64,000 bases of DNA from Rhodothermales bacterium (GTDB lineage: Bacteria > Bacteroidota > Rhodothermia > Rhodothermales > JAHQVL01): positions 62,001-126,000 of the forward strand of contig JAWKNW010000016.1 in the NCBI GenBank assembly GCA_041391505.1, read 5' to 3'. Below are positions 33,870-43,820 of the stretch, piece after piece. The notes below the pieces were generated by a model. The model saw nothing but the letters and a program-made list of their open reading frames with translations, did not search any database and was not told where the DNA came from. A program made the position numbers and the translations under genes. Numbering within the stretch: the first letter of the stretch is position 1; each line of letters begins with the position of its first letter.

Positions 33870-34874
33870 ATGCCATCATCTTCATCACCCACCGTTGTGG
33901 TATCCGGCATCCAGCCGTCGGGTACGTTGCACATCGGCAACTACTTCGGCGCCCTGCGGCAGCACATCCAGCTGCACACGCAACACGAAGCCTACTACTT
34001 TATCGTTAACTACCACGCCCTCACGTCCGTACGCGACGCCGACCTGCTGCGGCGGTATACGATGGACGTGGCGCTGGACTACCTCGCGCTGGGCTTCGAC
34101 CCCGAGCGCGCCAACCTCTTCGTCCAGAGCGACGTCCCCCAGGTCACCGAACTGGCCTGGGTGTTCTACAACCTCACCCCGGTGAGCCAGCTGGAAAAAG
34201 GCGTTTCTTACAAGGACAAGATCGCCCAGGGGCTGATGCCCAACGCCGGCCTGCTCAACTACCCGGTCCTCCAGGCGGCCGACATCCTGATCTACGGCGG
34301 CTCCCTGGTGCCGGTCGGCGCCGACCAGAAGCAGCACATCGAGATGACGCGCGACCTCGCGATCCGCTTCAACGCGACGTATTGCCCCGAGGACGACCCG
34401 ATCTTCCCGGTCCCGGAGCCGCACATCCTCGAAGACGTCGCCGTCGTTCCCGGTCTGGATGGACGCAAGATGTCGAAGAGCTATAACAACACCATCGGCA
34501 TCTTCGACGAAGGCAGCGCGCTCAAGAAAAAGATCATGGGGATCGTGACCGACTCCACCCCGCTCGAGGAGCCGAAGGACCCCGATAAGGATAACGTCTT
34601 CGCCCTCATCAAGCTCTTCGCGGACGCCGAGACGGCGGCGCGCGTGGCCGACGCCTACCGCGCCGGCGGCTACGGATACGGGCACGCCAAAAAAGAGCTG
34701 CTGGGGCTGATGACCGCCTATTTCGCCGAGGCCCGCGACCGCCGGCGCAAGCTGGCCGAAGATCCGGACTACGTCCGCGACGTATTGCGCCAGGGCGCGC
34801 AGCGCGGCCGCGCGAAAGCCGAATCGTTCATGGAGCGCGTGCGCGAACGCACCGGGCTCATCACCACGCTTTGA
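33870..34874 (+). CDS. trpS: Tryptophanyl-tRNA synthetase TrpS
   Basis: 334 residues. Charges tRNA-Trp. The class I HIGH motif appears as GTLHIGNYFGALRQH (about 16-30) and KMSKS as GRKMSKSYNNTIG (about 195). Other TrpRS blocks are NYHALTSVRD, ADILIYGGSLVPVGADQKQH and PEPHILEDVAVVPGLDGRK. Length is usual for bacterial TrpRS. It lies between trpE and trpG, with its stop six bases before the trpG start, so it shares the trp attenuator; charging capacity would rise together with Trp synthesis. Confidence 0.97.
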   Translation: MPSSSSPTVVVSGIQPSGTLHIGNYFGALRQHIQLHTQHEAYYFIVNYHALTSVRDADLLRRYTMDVALDYLALGFDPERANLFVQSDVPQVTELAWVFYNLTPVSQLEKGVSYKDKIAQGLMPNAGLLNYPVLQAADILIYGGSLVPVGADQKQHIEMTRDLAIRFNATYCPEDDPIFPVPEPHILEDVAVVPGLDGRKMSKSYNNTIGIFDEGSALKKKIMGIVTDSTPLEEPKDPDKDNVFALIKLFADAETAARVADAYRAGGYGYGHAKKELLGLMTAYFAEARDRRRKLAEDPDYVRDVLRQGAQRGRAKAESFMERVRERTGLITTL

Positions 34875-34879
34875 ACGCT

Positions 34880-35482
34880 ATGATTCTCGTCATCGACAAC
34901 TACGATTCGTTCACGTACAACCTCGTCCACCTCATCGGCCGCGAAACGCCCGATATCGAGGTGTACCGGAACGACGCCTTGCGCGTCGAGGAAGCCCTCG
35001 CGCTGCAGCCGGCCGGCATCGTCATATCCCCCGGCCCCGGCCGGCCGGATCAGGCCGGCATTACGATGGACCTCATCCGCGCCGCCGGCGACCGCATCCC
35101 GGTGCTGGGCGTCTGCCTCGGCCACCAGGCGATCGGCCAGGTCTTCGGCGGGGATGTCGTACACGCCCCCAGCCTGATGCACGGCAAGACGAGCTTCATC
35201 GAGCACAACGGCCGAGGTCTCTTCGCCGGCCTCACCGAACCGTTCGAGGCCACCCGCTACCACTCGCTCGTGGTAGCGCCGGCCACCCTGCCGGACTCCC
35301 TTGAAGTAACGGCTGAGACGAGCGATGGCATCATCATGGGGCTTAACCACAAAACCCGCCCCGTGTTTGGCATCCAGTTTCACCCCGAGAGCGTCATGAC
35401 GCTCGCCGGCCCGGCGATGATTCGCAACTGGCTCGGCGTCGTGGACGCGTATTCCTCCCACCCGACTCCCGCCGCATCATGA
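34880..35482 (+). CDS. trpG: Anthranilate synthase component II TrpG (glutamine amidotransferase)
   Basis: 200 residues from the ATG at 34880 (MILVIDNYDSFTYNLVHLIG). Class I glutamine amidotransferase: oxyanion loop SPGPGRPDQAG, nucleophile Cys in PVLGVCLGHQAIGQVFGG (about 79), and His/Glu in FGIQFHPESVMT (about 171). Supplies ammonia to TrpE. Not fused to trpD or trpE. Its end overlaps the trpD start by four bases (ATGA). Such subunits can also serve PabB. Confidence 0.96.
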   Translation: MILVIDNYDSFTYNLVHLIGRETPDIEVYRNDALRVEEALALQPAGIVISPGPGRPDQAGITMDLIRAAGDRIPVLGVCLGHQAIGQVFGGDVVHAPSLMHGKTSFIEHNGRGLFAGLTEPFEATRYHSLVVAPATLPDSLEVTAETSDGIIMGLNHKTRPVFGIQFHPESVMTLAGPAMIRNWLGVVDAYSSHPTPAAS

Positions 35483-36510
35483 ACGACATTCTCACGGCGG
35501 TCGCCGCCGGCGACCGGCTCAGCAAGGCGCAGGCCGAACAGGCCATGCACCACCTGATGCGCGGCGAAGCCGGCCCCGAGCAGATCGCCGGATTCCTGCT
35601 CGGCCTCCGCGCCCGGGGCGAGTCGCTCGACGAACTCGCCGCCTTCACCCGGGTCATGCGGGAATACGCGGTGCGCGTCGAATCGCCGGACCCCGACGCC
35701 ATCGACCTGTGCGGCACCGGCGGCGACCGCAGCGGCACCTTCAACATCTCGACGACCGCCGCCTTCGTATGCGCCGGCGCCGGCGTCACCGTCGCCAAAC
35801 ACGGCAACCGGTCGATCTCCTCCCAGTGCGGCTCGGCGGACGTGCTCAAGGCGCTCGGCGTCGACATCGAACTCGGCAAGGAAGGCGTCGAGTACTGCCT
35901 CCGCGAGGCCGGCATCGCGTTTATCTTCGCGCCCTATTTCCACCCCGCCCTGAAGCATGTGATGCCGGTGCGCCGCGCCCTGGGCGTGCGGACCTTCTTC
36001 AACATCCTCGGCCCCCTCTGCAACCCCGCCGGCGTGCGGCGCCAGCTCGTCGGCGCGTTCAGCCGGGACGTCGCGGAGACCATGGCCGCCATCCTGGGCC
36101 GGCTCGGCGCCCAGCACGTCGTGGCCGTCCATGCCGACGACGGGCTGGACGAGTTCTCGACCGCCGCGACCGCCAGCGTGTTCGAAGTCCGCTCCGCCGC
36201 CCCGCCCTCGTTGTCGCGGATCAGCGCGTCCGACTTCGGGCTCGGCGAGGCCTCACTCAACGCCGTGCGCGGCGGCTCCGCCGAGGAAAACGCCGGTATC
36301 CTGACCCGCGTGCTCGAAGGCACCGCCGGCCCCCATCGCGACATCGTGCTGCTCAACGCCGCCTTCGCCCTCTCGACCAGCGGCCGCTACCCCACGGTCG
36401 ACGACGCGCTCGAGGCCGCGCGACAGAGCCTCGATAGCGGCGCGGCGATGCGCGCGCTCGACGCGCTGCGCGAGGTATCGGCCCAGGCGCCCAAGCGAGA
36501 GGTGGCCTGA
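35479..36510 (+). CDS. trpD: Anthranilate phosphoribosyltransferase TrpD
   Basis: 343 residues. Joins PRPP and anthranilate. PRPP-binding CGTGGDRSGTFNISTTAAFV (about 76-95), then KHGNRSISSQCGSADVLKAL (Ser/Arg, about 112), FAPYFHPALKHVMPVRRALG and TFFNILGPLCNPAG. The acidic metal site is in HADDGLDEFS (about 218). N-terminal helical domain LSKAQAEQAMHHLMRGEAGP. Overlaps trpG by four bases, and trpC starts two bases after its stop, so translation is coupled. Confidence 0.97.
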   Translation: MNDILTAVAAGDRLSKAQAEQAMHHLMRGEAGPEQIAGFLLGLRARGESLDELAAFTRVMREYAVRVESPDPDAIDLCGTGGDRSGTFNISTTAAFVCAGAGVTVAKHGNRSISSQCGSADVLKALGVDIELGKEGVEYCLREAGIAFIFAPYFHPALKHVMPVRRALGVRTFFNILGPLCNPAGVRRQLVGAFSRDVAETMAAILGRLGAQHVVAVHADDGLDEFSTAATASVFEVRSAAPPSLSRISASDFGLGEASLNAVRGGSAEENAGILTRVLEGTAGPHRDIVLLNAAFALSTSGRYPTVDDALEAARQSLDSGAAMRALDALREVSAQAPKREVA

Positions 36511-36512
36511 CC

Positions 36513-37325
36513 ATGAGCATCCTGGATCGCATCGTCGGGGCCACCCGCGAACTCGTCGAAGCCCGCAAGCGGGAGACCACGCCGGCGATGCTCGAAGCCA
36601 TGCCGCTCTGGGCCACGCCCCGGCGCTCGCTCGAGGCCGCACTCCGCATCGACGACCTCGCCATCATCGCCGAAATCAAAAAGGCCTCGCCGTCCAAGGG
36701 CGTCATCCGGGAGGATTTCGATCCGGCGAGCATCGCGGCATCCTACGCCGCCGGCGGCGCCGACGCGCTCTCCATCCTCACCGAACCGCTGTTTTTCCAG
36801 GGCGCCCCCGAAAACCTGGCGCTCGCGCGGGGTGTAGCATCTATCCCTTTGCTGCGCAAGGACTTCATCGTCGACGCCTACCAGCTCCTCGAAGCCCGCG
36901 CCTGGGGCGCGGATGCCGTGCTGCTGATCGCGACGATTCTGGATACCTCCCAGCTGCGCGACCTGCACCAGACGGCCGGCGACCTCGGCCTGGAGGCGCT
37001 GGTCGAGATCTATGACCCGGCGGAGCTGGATCGGATCGATTTCGACCAGGTGCGCATCCTCGGGGTCAACAACCGGAATCTCCACACGTTCGAGGTAGAT
37101 CTCGCGCATTCGGCGCGCGTCTTTGCCGCGATCCCCAACCACGTCGTTCGCGTATCCGAAAGCGGCCTCGATACGGCCGACGATCTCGCCTATGTCCGCC
37201 GGCACGGCAGCGACGCCGTATTGATCGGCGAATCCTTCATGCGCGCCGCCGACCCCGGCGCACGCCTCGCCTCGGTCCGCCACGACCTTCACTCGCTCCT
37301 TTCGTCCAATGCCTCCACCGAATGA
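36513..37325 (+). CDS. trpC: Indole-3-glycerol phosphate synthase TrpC
   Basis: 270 residues, a stand-alone (beta/alpha)8 enzyme not fused to TrpF. AIIAEIKKASPSKGVIREDF (catalytic Lys about 56), ALSILTEPLFFQGAPENLAL, the LLRKDFIVDAYQLLEARAWG block (Lys about 114), EALVEIYDPAELDRI, ILGVNNRNLHTFEVDL (about 182) and SESGLDTADDLAYVRRHGSD. Closes the indole ring with loss of CO2. Overlaps the start of trpF by 17 bases. Confidence 0.97.
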   Translation: MSILDRIVGATRELVEARKRETTPAMLEAMPLWATPRRSLEAALRIDDLAIIAEIKKASPSKGVIREDFDPASIAASYAAGGADALSILTEPLFFQGAPENLALARGVASIPLLRKDFIVDAYQLLEARAWGADAVLLIATILDTSQLRDLHQTAGDLGLEALVEIYDPAELDRIDFDQVRILGVNNRNLHTFEVDLAHSARVFAAIPNHVVRVSESGLDTADDLAYVRRHGSDAVLIGESFMRAADPGARLASVRHDLHSLLSSNASTE

Positions 37326-37974
37326 CCTGCGCACCCGCGTAAAGATCTGCGGGATCACCACCCTCGCCGATGCGCGCTTCTGCGCCGGCGCCGGCGTGGA
37401 TTATCTCGGGTTCATCCAGTATCCCCCCAGCCCCCGCTTCATCCCGGCCGACGAGGCCGCCGAGATCATCGCCTGGCTGTATGGCGCTGAACCCGTCGGC
37501 GTCTTCGTCAATGCCACGGCCGACGAGGTGAACGCCGCCTGCGCGCGCGCCGGCTTTGCCATCGCCCAGCTCAGTGGGCAGGAAAACCTGGCGACGTGCC
37601 GCGCGATCGACAAGCCCGTGATCAAGACGCTGCACGTGCAACCGGACGCGACGCCCGATGCCCTCCGCCGCGAAATGGACCACTACGCCCCCCACGTTAC
37701 GGCCTTCCTCCTCGATACCGCAAAAGCCGGGCTCTGGGGCGGCACCGGACAGACCTTCAACTGGGACGTCGCCGCCGCGTTGAGCGCCGAATACGACCTG
37801 TTCGTCGCCGGCGGACTCCACGCCGGCAACGTGGCCGACGTCATCGAACGGGTGCGCCCGTACGGGATCGACCTGTCCAGCGGCGTCGAATACGCCCCCG
37901 GCAAAAAAGACTTCGACAAATTGTCGGAGCTCTTCGAGACCCTCGAACGCATCCACCCCTCTTCCACGACCTGA
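37309..37974 (+). CDS. trpF: Phosphoribosylanthranilate isomerase TrpF
   Basis: 221 residues. VKICGITTLADARFCAGAGV (Cys about 13 as the general base), YLGFIQYPPSPRFI, VGVFVNATADEV, AQLSGQENLATC and the LLDTAKAGLWGGTGQTFNWD block (Asp about 135). GLHAGNVADVI and GIDLSSGVEYAPGKKDFDKL form the phosphate-binding end. Starts inside trpC (17-base overlap). Performs the Amadori rearrangement before TrpC. Confidence 0.96.
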   Translation: MPPPNDLRTRVKICGITTLADARFCAGAGVDYLGFIQYPPSPRFIPADEAAEIIAWLYGAEPVGVFVNATADEVNAACARAGFAIAQLSGQENLATCRAIDKPVIKTLHVQPDATPDALRREMDHYAPHVTAFLLDTAKAGLWGGTGQTFNWDVAAALSAEYDLFVAGGLHAGNVADVIERVRPYGIDLSSGVEYAPGKKDFDKLSELFETLERIHPSSTT

Positions 37975-37985
37975 TTGCTGCTTCC

Positions 37986-39203
<1,218 letters not shown>

Positions 39204-39218
39204 AGCACACACCCCGCC

Positions 39219-40046
39219 ATGCATCCATCCACCACCCTTCGCGCCGCCATCGAGGCGGCCGGCTCCCGGGGCGAAAAAGCCATGGGGCTGTTTCTAACCA
39301 ACGGCTTCCCGGATCCGCAAAGCACGCTCCCCATCCTCCAGGCGGCCGATGAAGCCGGCGCGGACTTCATCGAACTCGGCATGCCGTTCAGCGACCCGCT
39401 CGCCGAAGGCCTGCCCATCCAGCGCTCCAGCGAGCGGGCCCTCCGCCACGGCATCCGGATGCGCGACGCGTTTACCCTCGCGGAAGCCTTCCGCCGGCAG
39501 AGCGCGACGCCGCTCGTCCTGATGGGCTACATCAACCCGATCTTGCGCTACGGCGTGGGCAACTTTTGCAGGGACGCGCGCTCTTCAGGAGTAAACGGAT
39601 TGATTTTGCCGGATCTCCCACCCGAAGAACGCGCCATCGTCGCCGACGAAGCCCGGGCCCAGGGGCTGGATTTTATCTGCCTGGTGGCGCCCAACACGCC
39701 GGATGAGCGCATCGCCACCGTTGACGCGGCCTCGAGCGGCTTCGTCTACGCCGTCTCGATGACCGGCCTGACCGGCACCGAAATCGGCGGCATGGACACC
39801 GTACAGAGCTACCTGGCGCGCGCCCGTCGGCTCGTCACCCGCAACCCCCTGCTGGTCGGGTTCGGCATCAAAACGCACGCCGACGCGATGCGTCTGTCCG
39901 CCCACACCGATGGGTTCATCGTAGGCTCCGCGCTGATCGAATGCGCCCAGCGCGCGTGGGACGATCCGGCGCTGGCGCCGGCCGAACGCCTCCAATCGAT
40001 CCGGTCCTTTGTCCGCGCGCTTAAATACGGCGATTCGGAAACCTGA
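39219..40046 (+). CDS. trpA: Tryptophan synthase alpha chain TrpA
   Basis: 275 residues, a TIM barrel. Catalytic Glu (Salmonella Glu49) lies in ADFIELGMPFSDPLAEGLPI (about 50). The position of the second catalytic acid, Asp60 in the usual PLADGP, is Glu here (PLAEGLP). Other blocks: VLMGYINPILRYGVGNFC, VNGLILPDLPPEE (about 128), GFVYAVSMTGLTGTE and LVGFGIKTHADAMRLS. Cleaves indole-glycerol phosphate and channels indole to TrpB. Last gene of the operon; no clear terminator in the 23 bases before the next gene. Confidence 0.95.
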   Translation: MHPSTTLRAAIEAAGSRGEKAMGLFLTNGFPDPQSTLPILQAADEAGADFIELGMPFSDPLAEGLPIQRSSERALRHGIRMRDAFTLAEAFRRQSATPLVLMGYINPILRYGVGNFCRDARSSGVNGLILPDLPPEERAIVADEARAQGLDFICLVAPNTPDERIATVDAASSGFVYAVSMTGLTGTEIGGMDTVQSYLARARRLVTRNPLLVGFGIKTHADAMRLSAHTDGFIVGSALIECAQRAWDDPALAPAERLQSIRSFVRALKYGDSET

Positions 40047-40069
40047 GCGCCAACATCTACATTAGCTCT

Positions 40070-41242
40070 ATGCGAACTTCGACGACCTCCATCTTGCCCG
40101 ATATGCCTGTTACGATGTCCTTTTTATCCCCTATGCGGTGGCATCTCCTGGCCCTGTTCCTGCTGCTCGCCGGCACCGGCTGCAACCCGTCGGGCGATTA
40201 CCGTCCGCGCGCCACCGGCCCCGAAGGCAAGATCACCATCGCCATCGATTCCCTGCAGTGGCAGGGCCCGATCGGCGACGCCCTCCGCGAGACGCTCGGT
40301 GGGCCCATCATGACGCTGCCGGCCCCCGAGCCTGCCTTCGACATCGAGCAGATCTCCATTGCATCCGACCTGCTGTTCGAGCAGATGAAGAAGCAGAAGA
40401 ACGTGGTCATCGTCGCCCCGCTGAGCGACACCACGGCCGAAGCCAAATTCCTGCAGGCCCGTTTCGGGGAAGGCGTCGAAGATTTCATCAGCTCGGGGAA
40501 GAGCGCCGTCGTCTCCCGCGAAGACCTGTGGCGCCGCGATCAGATGGTCGTCTACATCGCAGCAGCCACACCGGACAGCGTGGCCGCCGCCATACGCGAC
40601 AAATCGGAGGACCTCCTGTATGTCTTCAACAAGATCACGCGCGAACGGACCACGGTAGAGATGTTCGAGAAAGGCCGGCAGAAGGATATCGAGGATCGGT
40701 TGATGGAGAAACACGGCTTCGCCGTGAACGGACAACACGACTATTACATCGCCGTCGACACCACGCGCTTTGTGTGGATGCGCCGCGTGATTTCGGCGGA
40801 GACCTGGCGCAGCCTTTTCATCTACTACGAGGAAAACGCCGAGCCGTCCGACCTCTCGGCCGAATGGATCTACGCCCGGCGCGACTCACTCACGCGGCAG
40901 TACCTCCAGGGGACCGAAGCCGGCTTCGTGGAGATCGATCACCGCCGGCCGCTGTTCACCGAGAACATCAACTTTCTCGACCGTTACGGGTTTGAGACGC
41001 GCGGTCTCTGGCAGATGGTTTTCGAGCAACCCGACGGCCAGAAGGTTCAGCTCGGGATGGGCGGATCGTTCGTCACCTACGCCTTCTATGACCAGGGATC
41101 CGGCCGCAACTACCTGATCGACGGGATGATCTTCGCCCCCGGCTACGAGAAGCGCGAGTTTCTCCGCCAGATGGAGGTCATCGCGCATACCTTCCGCACG
41201 GCCGACCAGAGCGGCGAAGCGCTCGCCGCCCTGACGCGCTGA
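40070..41242 (+). CDS. DUF4837 family lipoprotein
   Basis: Up to 390 residues. The lipoprotein signal MRWHLLALFLLLAGTGC begins at an internal ATG (40133), so the true start may be there, 21 codons downstream. The rest matches DUF4837, a family I know mainly from Bacteroidota: KITIAIDSLQWQGPIGDALR, IEQISIASDLLFEQMKKQKN, DQMVVYIAAATPDSVAAAIR, HDYYIAVDTTRFVWMRRVIS and GLWQMVFEQPDGQKVQLGMG. Function unknown; probably outer-membrane anchored. Only 23 bases after trpA, so it may be cotranscribed. Confidence 0.9.
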   Translation: MRTSTTSILPDMPVTMSFLSPMRWHLLALFLLLAGTGCNPSGDYRPRATGPEGKITIAIDSLQWQGPIGDALRETLGGPIMTLPAPEPAFDIEQISIASDLLFEQMKKQKNVVIVAPLSDTTAEAKFLQARFGEGVEDFISSGKSAVVSREDLWRRDQMVVYIAAATPDSVAAAIRDKSEDLLYVFNKITRERTTVEMFEKGRQKDIEDRLMEKHGFAVNGQHDYYIAVDTTRFVWMRRVISAETWRSLFIYYEENAEPSDLSAEWIYARRDSLTRQYLQGTEAGFVEIDHRRPLFTENINFLDRYGFETRGLWQMVFEQPDGQKVQLGMGGSFVTYAFYDQGSGRNYLIDGMIFAPGYEKREFLRQMEVIAHTFRTADQSGEALAALTR

Positions 41243-41310
41243 ACGCCCGCCGAAGCCGGCCTGCATCCCGTTTTACCGTATCCAGCACCCAGCACACCCG
41301 TCATCCACCG

Positions 41311-42243
41311 ATGTCCTCTCCCCTAGAAGCCGCCGCAACCACCCGAACCGAGATCGACGAAACCCAGGGACACATGCTCCGCCTCGGCCTCCCCAAAGGG
41401 AGCCTGCAGGACGCGACCTTCGAACTGCTCAGCAAGGCCAGCTTCCATTTTCGCATTGGCGATCGCGCCTACGTCCCCTCCATCGACGACGACGAACTCT
41501 CCGCGATGCTCGTCCGGGCGCAGGAGATGGCGCGGTATGTGGAAGACGGTGTCTTCGACGCCGGCATCACCGGCAAGGACTGGGTGATCGAGACGGATGC
41601 GGACGTCGTGACGGTGTCCGACCTCATCTATTCCAAACGCAGTATGCGCCCCGTGCGCTGGGTCCTGGCCGTGCCGGAAGAATCCCAGATCGAATCGGTA
41701 TACGATCTCGAGGGCAAGCGCATCGCGACGGAAGTGGTCAACATCACGCGCAAGTGGCTCGCCGAACACGGCGTGAACGCCGAAGTCGAGTTCTCCTGGG
41801 GCGCCACGGAAGTGAAATGCCCGGAGCTGGTCGATGCGATCGTGGAGGTGACGGAGACCGGTTCGTCGCTGCGGGCAAACAATCTGCGCATCGCGCAGGT
41901 GTTGCTCGAATCCAACACGCAATTAATCGCAAACAAGGCCGCCTGGAACGACCCGTGGAAGCGACGCAAGATCGAAAACATCGCCATGCTGATGGAGGGC
42001 GCGATCCGGGCCGAAGGGCGCGTGGGGATGAAGATGAACGCGCGTCGCGAGGATGTGAGCAAGATCGTCGCGCTGCTGCCGGCGTTGCGCATGCCTACCG
42101 TCGCTCCGCTGGCGATGGGAGAAGAATGGGTGGCAATCGAGACGGTCGTTGAGGAAAAAACGGTGCGCGATCTCATCCCCCGTTTGAAACACGCCGGCGC
42201 CGAGGGTATCATCGAATTCGCCCTGAACAAAATCATTCCCTGA
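41311..42243 (+). CDS. hisG: ATP phosphoribosyltransferase HisG, long form
   Basis: 310 residues (or about 289 if the internal ATG at 41374, MLRLGLPKGSLQDATFELLS, is used; this matches the usual HisG N-terminus). GVFDAGITGKDWVIET, GKRIATEVVNITRKWLAEHG, and the PRPP loop EVTETGSSLRANNLRIAQVL (about 186). The C-terminal ACT-like part (about 225-310; VGMKMNARREDVSKIVALLP, APLAMGEEWVAIETVVEEKT) marks the hexameric, histidine-inhibited long form that needs no HisZ. First step of histidine synthesis. No other his gene is nearby, which is unusual. Confidence 0.95.
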   Translation: MSSPLEAAATTRTEIDETQGHMLRLGLPKGSLQDATFELLSKASFHFRIGDRAYVPSIDDDELSAMLVRAQEMARYVEDGVFDAGITGKDWVIETDADVVTVSDLIYSKRSMRPVRWVLAVPEESQIESVYDLEGKRIATEVVNITRKWLAEHGVNAEVEFSWGATEVKCPELVDAIVEVTETGSSLRANNLRIAQVLLESNTQLIANKAAWNDPWKRRKIENIAMLMEGAIRAEGRVGMKMNARREDVSKIVALLPALRMPTVAPLAMGEEWVAIETVVEEKTVRDLIPRLKHAGAEGIIEFALNKIIP

Positions 42244-42806
42244 TGCACGGACTATGGAGTAACCTCTTCAAACCCACCAGCTTTGAGGAGGAAACGCGCG
42301 CCCTGCTGAAGAGAACCCCCATCTTCGCGTCGCTGTCCAAGCGCGAACTGGACAGCATTGAACGAATTATGTACCGGCGCGACTATGTCGCCGGCGAACA
42401 GATCTTTCACCAGGGCGATCCAGGTATCGGGATGTACATCATCCAGCATGGCGTCGTCTCCATCGTCCAGTTGCCCGACCAGCACGAACTGGCCGAGTTG
42501 ACCACGGGCGATTTTTTTGGCGAGATCGCCCTGCTGAACGAAACCCCCCGCTCCGCGAGTGCGATCGCGCGGACCGAGTGCACGCTGCTCGGCGTGGGGC
42601 AACCGGATCTGCTCGGGCTGTTCAAGCGAAACAGCAAACTCGGCGTGAAAGTGCTCATCCCGCTCTCGCAGATCACGGGGCGGCGGCTGGTCGAGATCGA
42701 CCAGGAGCTGCCCGCCTTGCACCATCGTATCGCCGCGCTGGAGGCTGAAAACCGCCGGCTGGCCGCCATTGCCCATGAGCTCTCAGAACACGACGCACTG
42801 GACTAG
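42243..42806 (+). CDS. Cyclic nucleotide-binding domain protein
   Basis: 187 residues. CNMP-binding fold at about 25-145: LKRTPIFASLSKRELDSIER, YVAGEQIFHQGDPGIGMYII, VSIVQLPDQHELAELTTGDF, and the phosphate-binding cassette FGEIALLNETPRSASAIART (about 93-112). The final 40 residues are a predicted helix (HHRIAALEAENRRLAAIAHE) and there is no helix-turn-helix, so it is not a CRP-type regulator. Its start overlaps the hisG stop by one base, and its 3' end overlaps the next gene by 32 bases. Probably a sensor paired with the permease. Confidence 0.9.
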   Translation: MHGLWSNLFKPTSFEEETRALLKRTPIFASLSKRELDSIERIMYRRDYVAGEQIFHQGDPGIGMYIIQHGVVSIVQLPDQHELAELTTGDFFGEIALLNETPRSASAIARTECTLLGVGQPDLLGLFKRNSKLGVKVLIPLSQITGRRLVEIDQELPALHHRIAALEAENRRLAAIAHELSEHDALD

Positions 42807-43815
42807 GGTATTCGTCCTTGTGGCGCTCGGCGTGGGGGCGCTGGTGTTTATCTCCTACGTGGCGGACCTGGTCAAGCTGGTGATCGTCGCGGTCCTGTTT
42901 GCTTACCTCCTCGACCCCATCGCCACACGGCTGGAGAGCCGTGGCATGTCCCGCACCTGGGCGACCGTTTCGATATTCGCCGGCCTGTCGCTGCTTTTCA
43001 CCGGCATCTTTCTGCTGTTCTTCCCCGGCCTTCTGCGTCAGCTCGAGGCGTTGCAGGCCGGCCTGGTCTTCCAACAGGCCGAAGCCGCCCTGGGCACGCT
43101 GGAGGAGCTCATCGTCGACAAACTGGGCTTCCTGGGGATCGAGCAGCTGAACCTCAGCGAAAGCCTGCGGCGCAGTATCGATCAATACGAAGCCCGCGCC
43201 TTCACCTATCTGCCGGGCATGCTGTCGATTCTCGGCAATCTGGTCATCATCCCGTTCATGATGTTTTTCTTTCTGCGCGACGCGCGCAGCATGAAGAAGG
43301 GGCTGATCAACATGGTGCCGAACAAATACTTCGAGTTCTCGCTCAACGTCCTCCAGAAGATGGACGATCAACTGGGTAACTACCTGCGCGGCCAGTTCCT
43401 GATTGCCGCCATCGTCGGCGTGCTGTCGACGTTTGCGCTGTGGGTGCTCGGGGTCGACTTCTTCCTGGTCATCGGTCCCATCGCGGGCCTGGCGAACATG
43501 ATTCCCTACATCGGGCCCTTGTTCGGGGGGATTCTGGCCGTCGTCGTATCGGTTTTCACGACGGGCACCTTCGACACCATTCCGGCCATCGCGATTTCGT
43601 TTCTGACGATTCAGGGGATCGACAACGTCTTCCTCCAGCCCCTCATCCTCGCGCGCAACGTCCAGTTGCACCCCCTGCTGCTCCTCATCGCCCTGCTGCT
43701 CGGCGGGAAATACCTCGACATCGTGGGACTGATCCTCGCGGTGCCGCTCGCGGCCATCATCAAGGTGGTTTTGCAGGAGACCGTCGTCAACCTGCGCCGC
43801 TACCACTTCAACTGA
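42775..43815 (+). CDS. AI-2E family (PerM-like) membrane transporter
   Basis: 346 residues from the ATG at 42775 (MSSQNTTHWTRVFVLVALGV); a TTG six bases earlier is possible. About seven to eight membrane helices. Family blocks: VADLVKLVIVAVLFAYLLDP, the NLVIIPFMMFFFLRDARSMK region (about 150), GLANMIPYIGPLFGGILAVV (the PYxGPxxG motif, about 240), and VQLHPLLLLIALLLGGKYLD. The middle hydrophilic stretch is normal for the family. Relatives export AI-2 or act as Na+/H+ antiporters, so the substrate is uncertain. Overlaps the CNMP-binding gene by 32 bases. Confidence 0.93.
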   Translation: MSSQNTTHWTRVFVLVALGVGALVFISYVADLVKLVIVAVLFAYLLDPIATRLESRGMSRTWATVSIFAGLSLLFTGIFLLFFPGLLRQLEALQAGLVFQQAEAALGTLEELIVDKLGFLGIEQLNLSESLRRSIDQYEARAFTYLPGMLSILGNLVIIPFMMFFFLRDARSMKKGLINMVPNKYFEFSLNVLQKMDDQLGNYLRGQFLIAAIVGVLSTFALWVLGVDFFLVIGPIAGLANMIPYIGPLFGGILAVVVSVFTTGTFDTIPAIAISFLTIQGIDNVFLQPLILARNVQLHPLLLLIALLLGGKYLDIVGLILAVPLAAIIKVVLQETVVNLRRYHFN

Positions 43816-43820
43816 TCGTT

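Noticed and set aside
37596..37985. N-terminal extension of the trpB frame
   Set aside because: Overlaps trpF in another frame and is Arg/Pro-rich; TrpB starts at 37986.
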